A stretch of DNA of 64,000 bases from Streptomyces sp. NRRL F-2664. Its GTDB lineage: Bacteria; Actinomycetota; Actinomycetes; Streptomycetales; Streptomycetaceae. This document shows, piece after piece, positions 43,174-51,962 of the stretch. A program made the position numbers and the translations under genes. Location of the stretch: contig NZ_JOFX01000029.1 of the NCBI RefSeq assembly GCF_000719345.1, positions 20,730 through 84,729 on the forward strand, read 5' to 3'. Numbering within the stretch: the stretch's first letter is position 1; each line of letters starts with the position of its first letter. The notes beneath the pieces are model-generated. The model was not told the DNA's origin. It made no database searches and worked only from the letters and a program-made list of their open reading frames with translations.

Positions 43174-43458
43174 ATGAGCACTCTTGAGCCCGAGCGCGGG
43201 ACTGGCACGGGGACCCTCGTAGAGCCGACGCCGCAGGTGTCGCACGGTGACGGCGACCACGAGCGCTTCGCCCACTACGTCCAGAAGGACAAGATCATGG
43301 CGAGCGCGCTCGACGGGACCCCCGTCGTCGCGCTCTGCGGCAAGGTCTGGGTACCGGGCCGGGACCCGAAGAAGTACCCGGTCTGCCCCATGTGCAAGGA
43401 GATCTACGAGTCCATGGGACCCGGCGGGGACAAGGACAAGGGCGGCAAGGACAAGTAG
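43174..43458 (+). CDS. DUF3039 family protein
   Basis: A 94-aa actinobacterial protein of unknown function. It has a pair of Cys sites (VALCGKVWVPGRDPKKYPVC and CPMCKEI) that look like a small zinc ribbon, and a conserved HERFAHYVQKDKIMASALDG before them. The C-terminal tail is Lys/Gly/Asp-rich (GGDKDKGGKDK). ATG 43174 lies 7 nt after TACCCT (43161-43166), so it may be leaderless. A terminator follows at 43497. Located 29 nt after the YqgE-like gene, as I recall for other Streptomyces. Confidence 0.88.
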   Translation: MSTLEPERGTGTGTLVEPTPQVSHGDGDHERFAHYVQKDKIMASALDGTPVVALCGKVWVPGRDPKKYPVCPMCKEIYESMGPGGDKDKGGKDK

Positions 43459-43496
43459 TCCGCCCCCCCCGTCGCCGCTCCCCTCCACGGGACCGG

Positions 43497-43533
43497 GGCC
43501 CCCGGCGCACCACGGTGCGTCCGGGGGCCTTTG
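43497..43533 (+). terminator. Terminator after DUF3039 gene
   Basis: GGCCCCCGG-CGCACC pairs with GGTGCG-T-CCGGGGGCC with a single-base bulge, over a short ACG loop, then TTTG. Confidence 0.8.
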
Positions 43534-43586
43534 CCGTGCCTGCGGGGCGCGTTAGGGTCGGCGCGACGAGCATCCCGCGGAACGTG

Positions 43587-43605
43587 CGTTGCGCAGGATG
43601 CAACG
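43587..43605. promoter_or_regulatory. Inverted repeat upstream of hexosaminidase gene
   Basis: CGTTGC and GCAACG (6-bp perfect arms, 7-nt spacer) lie about 30 nt downstream of a -10-like TAGGGT (43552-43557) and 21 nt before the start codon, so it would be in the leader. Candidate operator, or a small hairpin near the ribosome site; it does not resemble a DasR site. Confidence 0.3.
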
Positions 43606-43626
43606 GCTGCCGCGAAGGGCTGACGC

Positions 43627-45375
43627 ATGGACCCGATCCGCACGGACCCGAACGGCACGGACCCGAACGGCACGGACCTGATCCGCACGGGCCCGGTCCG
43701 CACGGACCTGATCCGCACGGACCTGATCCGCACGGGCCTGGTCCCCGCACCCCGGGCCGCGCTGCTCGACGAGGGAGGCCGCCGCTTCGTGTTCGGCCCC
43801 GCACCGGTCCTCGGCGCCGGGCCCGGCACCGCGTCCGTCGCCCGCTGGATGCGGCGGGAGCTCGGGGCTGCCACCGGCTGGGACCTGCCGCCGGCCGGAC
43901 CCGGGGCCGGCGCGGTCGCGGAGCTGCGCCTGCGGATCGACCCGGACGCGGCGGAGGGCCGGGGCCCGGAGTCGTACCGCCTCGACATCGACGCCAGCGG
44001 GGCGGAGCTCACGGGAGCGACGGCCGCCGGCCTGTTCCGGGGCGCCCAGACCCTGCGCCAGCTGCTCGGCCCCGACGCGTACCGCAAGGCGCCGTTGCCC
44101 GGCCGCACCTGGAGCCTGCCGTACGCCGCCGTCGTGGACGGCCCCCGCTTCGGCTGGCGCGGGCTGATGCTCGACGTGGCCCGGCACTTCCTGCCCAAGG
44201 ACGGGGTGCTGCGCTTCATCGACCTCCTCGCCGCCCACAAGCTCAACGTCCTCCATCTGCACCTGACGGACGACCAGGGCTGGCGGGTGGAGATCGAGCG
44301 GTACCCGCGCCTCACGCAGATCGGGGCGTGGCGGGAGCGCAGCCGCTGGGGCCACCGGGCCTCCCCCCTGTGGAACGAGACCCCGCACGGCGGCTTCTAC
44401 ACGCAGGACGACATCCGCGAGATCGTCGCGTACGCCGCCGAGCGGCACGTGCGGGTGGTCCCGGAGATCGACCTCCCCGGCCACTCGCAGGCTGCGATCG
44501 CCGCGTACCCGGAGCTGGGCAACACCGACGTCGTCGACACCGCGGCGCTCGGCGTGTGGGACGACTGGGGCATCTGCGAGAACGTGCTCGCCCCGACCGA
44601 GGCCGTGCTGCGTTTCTACGAGGGTGTCTTCGAAGAGCTGTTGGAGCTGTTCCCGGCGGAGGTCTCGCCCTTCGTGCATGTGGGCGGTGACGAGTGCCCC
44701 ACGACGCAGTGGAAGGCCTCCGCCGCGGCGCAGGCGCGGATCCGCGAGCTGGGCGTGGACGGGGAAGACGGGCTGCGGTCGTGGTTCGTCCGGCACTTCG
44801 ACGGCTGGCTCGCCGCCCGCGGACGGCGGCTCATCGGATGGGACGAGATCCTGGAGGGCGGACTCGCCCCGGGCGCCGCCGTGTCCTCCTGGCGCGGCTG
44901 CGCCGGCGGGATCGCCGCCGCCGAGGCCGGACACGACGTGGTGATGTGCCCCGAGCAGCAGGTGTACCTGGACCACCGTCAGGCGGGCGGCGAGGACGAG
45001 CCGATGCCCATCGGCTACGTGCGCACGCTGGAGGACGTGTACCGGTTCGAGCCGGTGCCGCCGGAGCTGTCACCGCGGGCGGCGGCCCATGTGCTGGGCG
45101 CGCAGGCCAACATGTGGACCGAGGTGACGCAGGACCAGGGCCGGCTCGACTACCAGGTGTTCCCGCGGCTGGCGGCCTTCGCGGAGGCGGTGTGGTCGCC
45201 GCTGCCGGAGCCGGGAGAGCGGGACTACGCGGACTTCGAGGCGCGCATGGCCCGCCACTACCCGCGGTTGGACGCCCTGGGCGTCGACTACCGGCCGCCG
45301 GGCGGCCCGTTGCCGTGGCAGCGGCGGCCGGGAGTGAAGGGGCGCCCCGTCGAGGGCGCGCCACCGAACGTGTGA
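43627..45375 (+). CDS. Beta-N-acetylhexosaminidase, glycoside hydrolase family 20
   Basis: Removes terminal GlcNAc/GalNAc residues, for example from chitooligosaccharides or wall fragments; 582 aa. GH20 features: FGWRGLMLDVARHFLPKDG, HLHLTDDQGWRVEI, DLPGHSQAAI and the catalytic Asp-Glu pair in HVGGDECPTTQW (about residues 356-357), which acts by substrate-assisted catalysis. I see no signal peptide, so it may be cytosolic; instead the first 36 residues are seven five-residue repeats. ATG 43627 has GAAGGG 7 nt upstream and no other start codon follows soon. Monocistronic. Confidence 0.92.
   Translation: MDPIRTDPNGTDPNGTDLIRTGPVRTDLIRTDLIRTGLVPAPRAALLDEGGRRFVFGPAPVLGAGPGTASVARWMRRELGAATGWDLPPAGPGAGAVAELRLRIDPDAAEGRGPESYRLDIDASGAELTGATAAGLFRGAQTLRQLLGPDAYRKAPLPGRTWSLPYAAVVDGPRFGWRGLMLDVARHFLPKDGVLRFIDLLAAHKLNVLHLHLTDDQGWRVEIERYPRLTQIGAWRERSRWGHRASPLWNETPHGGFYTQDDIREIVAYAAERHVRVVPEIDLPGHSQAAIAAYPELGNTDVVDTAALGVWDDWGICENVLAPTEAVLRFYEGVFEELLELFPAEVSPFVHVGGDECPTTQWKASAAAQARIRELGVDGEDGLRSWFVRHFDGWLAARGRRLIGWDEILEGGLAPGAAVSSWRGCAGGIAAAEAGHDVVMCPEQQVYLDHRQAGGEDEPMPIGYVRTLEDVYRFEPVPPELSPRAAAHVLGAQANMWTEVTQDQGRLDYQVFPRLAAFAEAVWSPLPEPGERDYADFEARMARHYPRLDALGVDYRPPGGPLPWQRRPGVKGRPVEGAPPNV
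43630..43734 (+). repeat. 15-bp tandem repeat, seven units, inside the hexosaminidase 5' end
   Basis: Seven in-frame 15-bp units encode DPIRT, DPNGT, DPNGT, DLIRT, GPVRT, DLIRT and DLIRT. Several units are near identical (for example ATCCGCACGGACCTG repeated). Each keeps a Thr at position 5. Slippage would change protein length by five residues without a frameshift. Confidence 0.85.
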
Positions 45376-45679
45376 GTCGGGGCCTCGGGCGCGACCTGAA
45401 CGGAAGCGCCACGGGTCTGGAACTCTCGCTGCATTTCCCGCTATACCGGGGAAATCGGACGTTCGGGGCGCGGTGCGGGACACGGCGCGGGAACCCGCGG
45501 CGGGGACCCGGCTCCGGCGGGGCGGGCGGAGGCGCGCGGGGTGCGGGTGCACGGGTGGGACCCTCGCGCCGGGCGGCCCGGAAGATGTGCCAGAGTTGCC
45601 ACGTCCCGGCGGTGAGCACGTACCGTACGGCGGACAGGCGTGAGCGCCAGGACCGGGACATCGGGAAGGGGCAGCTGGG
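45376..45679. other. Intergenic region before the molybdenum hydroxylase operon
   Basis: 304 bp with no gene seen. It contains an inverted repeat ATTTCCC/GGGAAAT at 45433-45455 (9-nt loop), a possible operator in unusually AT-rich sequence, and the ribosome site AAGGGG at 45665-45670 of the next gene. No clear terminator for the hexosaminidase gene. Confidence 0.5.
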
Positions 45680-46597
45680 TTGACCACGCACGCACCGCAC
45701 GCACCGCACGCACCTGATTCACCTCAGGGGGCTCAGGGGCCGCAGGCGGCGCAGTCCGTGACGCTGCCGGCCTCGCTCGACGAGGCCGTCGCGGCGCTCA
45801 CCGCCATGCCCGCCGCCGTCCCCGTCGCGGGCGGCACCGACCTCATGGCCGCGGTCAACGCGGGGCTGCTGCGGCCCGCAGCGCTGGTCGGCCTGGGCCG
45901 GATCAACGAGATCCGCGGCTGGCAGTACCAGGACGGCCACGCGCTGCTCGGCGCGGGCCTCACCCACGCCCGGATGGGCCGGCCCGACTTCGCCGCCCTG
46001 ATCCCCGCGCTCGCCGCCGCCGCACGCGCGGCCGGGCCCCCGCAGATCCGCAACGCCGGCACCCTCGGCGGGAACATCGCCTCTGCCGCGCCCACGGGGG
46101 ACGCGCTGCCCGTGCTGGCCGCGCTGGAGGCCGTACTGGTCATCGTCGGACCGCTCGGGCAGCGCGAGATCCCCGTCTCGCACCTGCTGGCCGGCCGGGA
46201 GATGCTGCGGCCCGGAGAGCTCATCGGCTTCGTGCGGGTGCCGCTGCTGCACGCCCCGCAGGTGTTCCTCAAGGCCACGGGTCGTACCGGCCCCGGGCGG
46301 GCGGTGGCGTCCGTGGGACTCGTACTGGACCCGGCGCGCCGCGGCGTGCGCTGCGCGATCGGCGCCGTGGCCCCGATGCCGCTGCGCCCGTTGGAGGCCG
46401 AGCAGTGGGTGGCCTCGCTGATCGACTGGGACGGCGGGCGGAGCCTGGCCCCCGAGGCCCTGGAGGCCTTCGGCGAGTACGTGGCGGCCGCCTGCGTCCC
46501 CGACCAGGGGGAGCCGGTGGCTCCCGGCGTACTGCACCTGCGGCGGACGGTGGCCGTACTGGCACGCAGGGCCCTCGGAAGGGCGCTGACCTCATGA
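45680..46597 (+). CDS. Molybdenum hydroxylase FAD-binding subunit (xanthine dehydrogenase-like)
   Basis: Medium subunit that takes electrons from the Fe-S clusters and holds FAD; 305 aa, normal length. FAD-binding motifs are PVAGGTDLMAAVNAGLL (about 50-65) and NAGTLGGNIASAAPTGDALP (about 125-145). The N-terminus has a His/Pro repeat (HAPHAPHAP). Start TTG 45680 has AAGGGG 9 nt upstream. Its stop overlaps the ATG of the next gene (ATGA), and the three genes form one coupled operon. The substrate may be a purine or an aromatic aldehyde; it cannot be told from sequence. Confidence 0.9.
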   Translation: MTTHAPHAPHAPDSPQGAQGPQAAQSVTLPASLDEAVAALTAMPAAVPVAGGTDLMAAVNAGLLRPAALVGLGRINEIRGWQYQDGHALLGAGLTHARMGRPDFAALIPALAAAARAAGPPQIRNAGTLGGNIASAAPTGDALPVLAALEAVLVIVGPLGQREIPVSHLLAGREMLRPGELIGFVRVPLLHAPQVFLKATGRTGPGRAVASVGLVLDPARRGVRCAIGAVAPMPLRPLEAEQWVASLIDWDGGRSLAPEALEAFGEYVAAACVPDQGEPVAPGVLHLRRTVAVLARRALGRALTS

Positions 46598-48936
46598 GCG
46601 GGAACGAGAACGAGAACGTGACCCAGGGGAACGGCACGGCGGGCTGGGGCTGGGAACCCGTCCCGCAGGGCGGCGAGTACGACTCGGACGCCACGGCCTT
46701 CGTGAAGCTGCCGCAGGAGATGCTGGACGCGCTCGACACCGGTGAGCCGCTCGCGGCGCCGGGGCACGGCTACGTACCGCCGCCGATGATCGTGCCGCTC
46801 GGTTCGGCCGGCACGGACCCGGCGGCGACGGGCACGTGGACGATGCAGGCGCCGTGGCCGCAGGCCGGCTCGTCGGAGACGGGCGCCGGTGCCCCGGCCG
46901 CCTCGTCCGGTGCGGGCGCGTCGGGTCCGGGCGCGTCGCGTGCGGGTTCGGTGGGCGGGCCGATCCCCGCTTCCATCCCCATCCCGGAGTCGGTGGCGGC
47001 GGCGTTCGCCGAGCCGGATCCTGAGCCCGAGCCGGGTACGGGGGCCGGGGCGGAGCCCGGGCCTGCGGCCGCGCACGACCCCGGTGCGACCGCGGAGTGG
47101 CGCTTCCCCGAAGCCGTGCACGCGCCCGAGGAAGCACCGTCGACCACCGGCCAGTGGGCCGTCCCGGAATACGCCCAGCAGCAGGGCGACTTCCGCACGG
47201 GCGGCCTGGGCGCGGACTGGAGCCAGGCCCCGGCGACCCTGCCGGGCGGCGCGCCGGCCCCGTGGGCCTACCTGACGCAGCAGCCGGCCGCGGACCCCGA
47301 GCCCGACCCGGGAGTCCTGCCCGGCACGGACGAGGCCGTCGCCGCGTCGGCCGCCGCCGCCACCGCCTCGGCGCACGCAGCGGGACGCCTGCTCGGCGGG
47401 CCGGGCGTCGGCGCCCCGGGCCGCGGGCCGCGCGTGCTCGGCGGCCCCGGCGTGGGCACCGCATTGCAGGAGGCGGAGCCCGCGCACCGGGCACCGCACG
47501 ACAACCACCCGGCCGGCCACCCAGGCACCGACGCCGGCGCCGCATACGGTCAGGCGGCGACGGCCGCGGGGGAGCGCCCGCACCCGGGAGCGGCCACGCA
47601 GGAGCCTCCCACGACGGACACCGGGACGGACCTGTTCGGGGGAGAGCGCTCCGCCGGGGCGCCGGTCACCGACGCCGCGCACCCGACGGACCCGGACCTC
47701 GCGGACGCACCCGGGGACGCCGGGTACGGGGCGCCTGCCGAGCACGGCGTCCACGCCGACCGCATCGGCCGGGGCGGCCTCTTCGGGCAGCCCGGGCACG
47801 CCGAGCACGACGGACTCACCGCGCACCCCGCGCAGGCCGGGCACGCGGGACACCACGAGCACGCGGGACACCACGAGCGCATCGGGCACGCCGAGCAGGC
47901 CGGCCAGGCCGAGCACGGCGAGCACTCCGGTCACACAGGGCACTCCGACCCCGCCGGGCACTCCGGGCATCCCGCGGACACCGACGGGCACGGCTTCGCC
48001 GCCTTCGAGCCGGGGCCGAAGCCCCCGCAGGGTGAGGCCGGGGCCGCCGCCGCGGACGGCCACGGCTTCGCGACGCCGGGCCGGGAGCCCGCACCGGCCC
48101 ACGCCGACGCCGACGCCGAGGGGCAGGCGTCCGCCGAGGCCGCCGCGTCCCCCGAGGAGGTCCCGGCCGGCTCCACGCCGCCCGGGGACACCGCCGACAG
48201 CCCGGCGGAGCTCCCGGCCGGCGGATCCGGCGAAGGGGTCCCGCCCGAGGTGCCGGCGTACGACGAGGAAGAGCATCCCGCCGCCGCTGTCCACCACGAG
48301 CACCCGCACGCCTCCTACGTCCTGCGGGTCAACGGGGCCGACCGGCCCGTCACCGGCGCCTGGATCGGGGAGTCGCTCCTCTACGTGCTGCGCGAGCGCC
48401 TCGGCCTCGCCGGCGCCAAGGACGGCTGCTCGCAGGGCGAGTGCGGCGCCTGCGCCGTGCAGGTCGACGGCCGGCTCGTCGCCTCCTGCCTGGTCCCGGC
48501 GGCGACGGCGGCCGGCAGCGAGGTCCGCACCGTCGAGGGCCTCGCGACCGGTGGGGAACTGTCGGACGTCCAGCAGGCGTTGTGCCGATCAGGTGCGGTG
48601 CAGTGCGGGTTCTGCGTCCCCGGCATGGCCATGACCATCCACGACCTGCTGGAGGGCAACCACGCCCCCAGCGAGCTGGAGACCCGTCAGGCCCTGTGCG
48701 GCAACCTCTGCCGGTGCTCCGGCTACAAGGGCGTCGTCGAGGCCGTGCGGGAGGTCGTGGCCGAGCGCGAGGCGGCGTCGGCCGCGTCCGCGGCGCCCTC
48801 CGCGGCCCAGGGCCCGGCGCAGGCGCAGGCGGCGCAGGCACAGGCTCCGGCGACGGCCGAGGGTGCGCCGGAGGCGCGCATCCCGCACCAGGCAGCGCCC
48901 GGCGAGGGCGGCATCCACCACGGAGGCACGGCGTGA
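46594..48936 (+). CDS. Molybdenum hydroxylase [2Fe-2S] subunit with long low-complexity N-terminal extension
   Basis: A 780-aa protein; the usual small subunit has about 160-200. The family part is only the C-terminal third (about 570-730): plant-type cluster DGCSQGECGACAVQVDG with the fourth Cys in VASC, and the second cluster CGFCVPGM followed by LCGNLCRCSGY. The first 570 residues are acidic, Ala/Gly/Pro-rich and probably disordered, with a histidine-rich stretch at about 412-466 (14 His in some 50 residues, many as His-x-Gly-His). There is no signal peptide or membrane segment. ATG 46594 overlaps the upstream stop. The frame is continuous, so this is not a frameshift artefact. Confidence 0.86.
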   Translation: MSGNENENVTQGNGTAGWGWEPVPQGGEYDSDATAFVKLPQEMLDALDTGEPLAAPGHGYVPPPMIVPLGSAGTDPAATGTWTMQAPWPQAGSSETGAGAPAASSGAGASGPGASRAGSVGGPIPASIPIPESVAAAFAEPDPEPEPGTGAGAEPGPAAAHDPGATAEWRFPEAVHAPEEAPSTTGQWAVPEYAQQQGDFRTGGLGADWSQAPATLPGGAPAPWAYLTQQPAADPEPDPGVLPGTDEAVAASAAAATASAHAAGRLLGGPGVGAPGRGPRVLGGPGVGTALQEAEPAHRAPHDNHPAGHPGTDAGAAYGQAATAAGERPHPGAATQEPPTTDTGTDLFGGERSAGAPVTDAAHPTDPDLADAPGDAGYGAPAEHGVHADRIGRGGLFGQPGHAEHDGLTAHPAQAGHAGHHEHAGHHERIGHAEQAGQAEHGEHSGHTGHSDPAGHSGHPADTDGHGFAAFEPGPKPPQGEAGAAAADGHGFATPGREPAPAHADADAEGQASAEAAASPEEVPAGSTPPGDTADSPAELPAGGSGEGVPPEVPAYDEEEHPAAAVHHEHPHASYVLRVNGADRPVTGAWIGESLLYVLRERLGLAGAKDGCSQGECGACAVQVDGRLVASCLVPAATAAGSEVRTVEGLATGGELSDVQQALCRSGAVQCGFCVPGMAMTIHDLLEGNHAPSELETRQALCGNLCRCSGYKGVVEAVREVVAEREAASAASAAPSAAQGPAQAQAAQAQAPATAEGAPEARIPHQAAPGEGGIHHGGTA

Positions 48937-51287
48937 GCGGGCAGGACGCGGCGACGGCGACGGCGACGAACGCCGTGAACGCCACGGTGACGGCCATGAC
49001 GGCCCCGGGCGCGGCCGAGTCCGCCGAACCGCAGACGCCGCGCGGCATCGGCGCCTCCGTCGAGGCCGCCGACACCCGCGCCAAGACCGAGGGCACCTTC
49101 CCCTACGCCGCCGACCTGTGGGCCGAGGGCCTGCTGTGGGCGGCCGTGCTGCGCTCCCCGCACGCCCACGCCCGCATCGTCTCCATCGACACCAAGGCCG
49201 CCGCCGAGATGCCCGGCGTACGCGCCGTCGTCACCCACGCCGACGTGCCCGGCGCCGCCACGCACGGCCGCCGGATCGCCGACCGGCCGGTGTTCGCGCA
49301 CGACGTCGTGCGCCACCACGGCGAGCCGATCGCCGCCGTCGCCGCCGACCACCCCGACACCGCCCGGCTCGCCGCGGCCGCTATCGCCGTCGAGTACGAG
49401 CTCCTCGACCCGGTCACCGACCCCGAGCAGTCCTTCGGCGCCGCCCCCCTGCACCCCGACGGCAACCTGATCCGGCACATCCCGCTCCGCTACGGCGACC
49501 CCGACGCCACCGGGGACGTCGTGGTCGAGGGCCTCTACCGGATCGGCCGCCAGGACCCCGCCCCCATCGGCGCCGAGGCCGGGCTGGCGGTGCCCCGGCC
49601 CGACGGCGGCGTGGACCTCTACACCGCCTCCACCGACCCGCACACCGACCGCGACCTGGCCGCCGCCTGCTTCGGCCTGGAACCGGACCGGGTGCGCGTC
49701 GTCGTCACCGGCGTGCCCGGCGCGACCGCCGACCGCGAGGACGCCGCCTTCCAGCTCCCGCTCGGCCTGCTCGCCCTGCGCACCGGCTGCCCGGTGAAGC
49801 TGGCGGCCACCCGCGAGGAGTCCTTCCTCGGGCACACCCACCGCCACCCGACCCTGCTGCGCTACCGCCACCACGCGGACGCGGAGGGCCGCCTGGTCAA
49901 GGTGGAGGCGCAGATCCTGATGGACGCGGGCGCCTACGCCGACGCCTCCGCCGAATCCCTCGCGGCGGCGGTGGCCTTCGCCTGCGGCCCGTACGTCGTC
50001 CCGCACGCCTTCGTCGAGGGCTGGGTGGTGCGCACCAACAACCCGCCGTCGGGCCACGTCCGGGGCGAGGGCGCGATGCAGGTGTGCGCCGCGTACGAGG
50101 GCCAGATGGACAAGCTCGCGGCGGCCCTCGGCATCGACGGCGCGGAACTGCGCATGCGCAACGTCCTGGCGACCGGGGACCTGCTCCCCACCGGCCAGAC
50201 GGTCACCTGCCCGGCGCCGGTCGCCGAACTCCTGCGCTCGGTCCGCGACTTCGAACTTCCCGCCCTCCCGAAGGACGCCCCCGAGGACGAGTGGCTGCTG
50301 CCCGGCGGCCCGGAGGGCGCGGGCGAGCCGGGCGCGGTGCGGCGCGGCGTCGGCTACGGCGTCGGCATGGTCCACATGCTGGGGGCCGAGGGCACCGACG
50401 AGGTCTCCACCGCGACCGTGAAGGTCGTCAACGGCACGGCGACGGTCATCTGCGCGGCCGTCGACACCGGCCAGGGCTTCGCGACACTGGCCCGCCAGAT
50501 CGTCCAGGAGGTCCTGGGCCTCGACGAGGTGGCGGTGGCCCCGGTCGACACCGACCAGCCGCCGGCCGGCCCGGCGGCGCACGGCCGCCACACATGGGTG
50601 TCGGGCGGCGCGGTGGAACGCGCGGCGAAGATGGTCCGCACCCAGCTCCTCCAGCCGATGGCCCACAAGCTGGGGATGTCCACCGAGCTCCTGCAGATCG
50701 CGGACGGCCGGATCACGTCGTACGACGGCGCGTTCTCGATGCCGGTCGCGGAGGCCGTGCAGGGCAAAGAACTGTGGGCGACGGCCCAGTGCCGCCCCCA
50801 CCCGACGGAACCGCTGGACGCGGACGGCCAGGGCGACGCCTTCGTGGGCCTCGCCTTCTGTGCGGTCCGCGCCGTGGTGGACGTGGATGTCGAGCTGGGC
50901 TCGGTACGGGTGGTGGAACTCGCGGTGGCCCAGGACGTGGGCCGCATCCTCAACCCCCGCCAACTGGAGGCCCGTATCGAAGCGGGCGTCACCCAGGGCG
51001 TGGGCGCGGCCCTCACGGAAAACCTCCGCACGGTCGCCGGCCTGGTCCGCCACCCCGACCTGACGGGCTACGCACTGCCCACGGCGCTGGACGCGCCGAC
51101 GGTCCGCATCGTCAAACTGGTCGAGGAGCGCGACGTGGTGGCCCCCTTCGGCGCGAAGGCGGCGAGCGCGGTCCCGGTGGTGACGACCCCGGCGGCGATC
51201 GCCTCGGCGGTCCGCGCAGCGACGGGCCGCCCGGTCAACCGGCTCCCGATCAGGCCGTCGGCGGCGGTGGCGGCGCCCAACTCGTGA
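48933..51287 (+). CDS. Molybdenum hydroxylase molybdopterin-binding subunit (xanthine dehydrogenase-like)
   Basis: Large catalytic subunit, 784 aa, normal length. Family features: TEGTFPYAADLWAEGLLWAA, AVLRSPHAHARIVSID, AHGRHTWVSGGAVERAAKM and AQDVGRILNPRQLEARIEAG. The last conserved block normally reads G-x-G-E, with the Glu acting as catalytic base. Here it is FGAKAASAVPVVTTPAAIA, so the Glu position (residue 746, codon 51168-51170) is Ala. Either catalysis is different or the protein is inactive or assisted by another residue. GTG 48933 has GGAGG 7 nt upstream and overlaps the previous stop. Confidence 0.88.
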   Translation: MSGQDAATATATNAVNATVTAMTAPGAAESAEPQTPRGIGASVEAADTRAKTEGTFPYAADLWAEGLLWAAVLRSPHAHARIVSIDTKAAAEMPGVRAVVTHADVPGAATHGRRIADRPVFAHDVVRHHGEPIAAVAADHPDTARLAAAAIAVEYELLDPVTDPEQSFGAAPLHPDGNLIRHIPLRYGDPDATGDVVVEGLYRIGRQDPAPIGAEAGLAVPRPDGGVDLYTASTDPHTDRDLAAACFGLEPDRVRVVVTGVPGATADREDAAFQLPLGLLALRTGCPVKLAATREESFLGHTHRHPTLLRYRHHADAEGRLVKVEAQILMDAGAYADASAESLAAAVAFACGPYVVPHAFVEGWVVRTNNPPSGHVRGEGAMQVCAAYEGQMDKLAAALGIDGAELRMRNVLATGDLLPTGQTVTCPAPVAELLRSVRDFELPALPKDAPEDEWLLPGGPEGAGEPGAVRRGVGYGVGMVHMLGAEGTDEVSTATVKVVNGTATVICAAVDTGQGFATLARQIVQEVLGLDEVAVAPVDTDQPPAGPAAHGRHTWVSGGAVERAAKMVRTQLLQPMAHKLGMSTELLQIADGRITSYDGAFSMPVAEAVQGKELWATAQCRPHPTEPLDADGQGDAFVGLAFCAVRAVVDVDVELGSVRVVELAVAQDVGRILNPRQLEARIEAGVTQGVGAALTENLRTVAGLVRHPDLTGYALPTALDAPTVRIVKLVEERDVVAPFGAKAASAVPVVTTPAAIASAVRAATGRPVNRLPIRPSAAVAAPNS

Positions 51288-51301
51288 CCGTGTGACCCGC
51301 A

Positions 51302-51350
51302 TTGCACGTGCAACCCCGGACTTGGGGCTGTCGGTGCCGGTCGCTAGAGT
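51302..51350 (+). promoter_or_regulatory. Promoter and palindromic operator of the type VII-like cluster
   Basis: TTGGGG (51322-51327) and TAGAGT (51345-51350) are separated by exactly 17 bp, a good vegetative promoter. Just upstream is a perfect 12-bp palindrome TTGCACGTGCAA (51302-51313). The first gene starts at 51456 after a leader of about 100 nt. Confidence 0.65.
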
Positions 51351-51455
51351 GATCGCCGAGAGTGTGCGCGCGCACGTGCGAACGGGTGCGAACGGGGACG
51401 GGGCACGGCGCCGGGCGCCGCGACCACGGGGAGACGGGGAGTCGGGGAGGCCATC

Positions 51456-51962
51456 GTGGCAGAGGACAACGGCGGGATTCTGGCGTCAGGCCTGTCGGGG
51501 GACGTGGCGGCATCGATCAGAGCCCAGGCGGAGGCCCAGGCCCGAGCGGCGGCCCTGCGCATCGAGTACGACGACCTGAAGGGCTACAAGGCCCTGGTGG
51601 ACGGCCTCCTGACCTCCCTTCAGGAATCCCCGGCGCACCACGGCAAGCTGGCTGACGGCACTCTCCCGGCCGGCTCCCTCGGAACGGGCTTCGCGGAGGC
51701 GGACAAGCTCTACGAGGCGTACAAGACCGTCCATTCGGAGTTGCAGAAACTCTCGAAGGGCCTGGCCGAGCAGATCGAGGGTCTGGGCATCGCAGTCCAG
51801 TCCGCGAGCGGCGGCTACGCGGAAGTGGACGAGGAGCAGAAGCGGCGCATGGTCGTCATCGCCAAGCAGGCGCACGACCGGTACATCCGGGACCGTGACC
51901 CGTACGCGGACGAGAAGAGCGACAGACCGCAGCCGAACGTGACGAACGGCGGTGTTTACTGA
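51456..51962 (+). CDS. Coiled-coil protein at the head of a type VII-like cluster
   Basis: A 168-aa protein, alpha-helical throughout by composition, with heptad-like Leu/Ala spacing at about 20-60 and 85-135 (EAQARAAALRIEYDDLKGY; LYEAYKTVHSELQKLSKGLA). I do not recognise its family. It has no signal peptide and no W-x-G motif, but length and helical character fit a secretion-associated (Esp/WXG-like) chaperone or partner. GTG 51456 has GGGGAGG upstream. Its stop overlaps the next start (TGATG), so it is coupled to the WXG100-like gene. Confidence 0.75.
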   Translation: MAEDNGGILASGLSGDVAASIRAQAEAQARAAALRIEYDDLKGYKALVDGLLTSLQESPAHHGKLADGTLPAGSLGTGFAEADKLYEAYKTVHSELQKLSKGLAEQIEGLGIAVQSASGGYAEVDEEQKRRMVVIAKQAHDRYIRDRDPYADEKSDRPQPNVTNGGVY

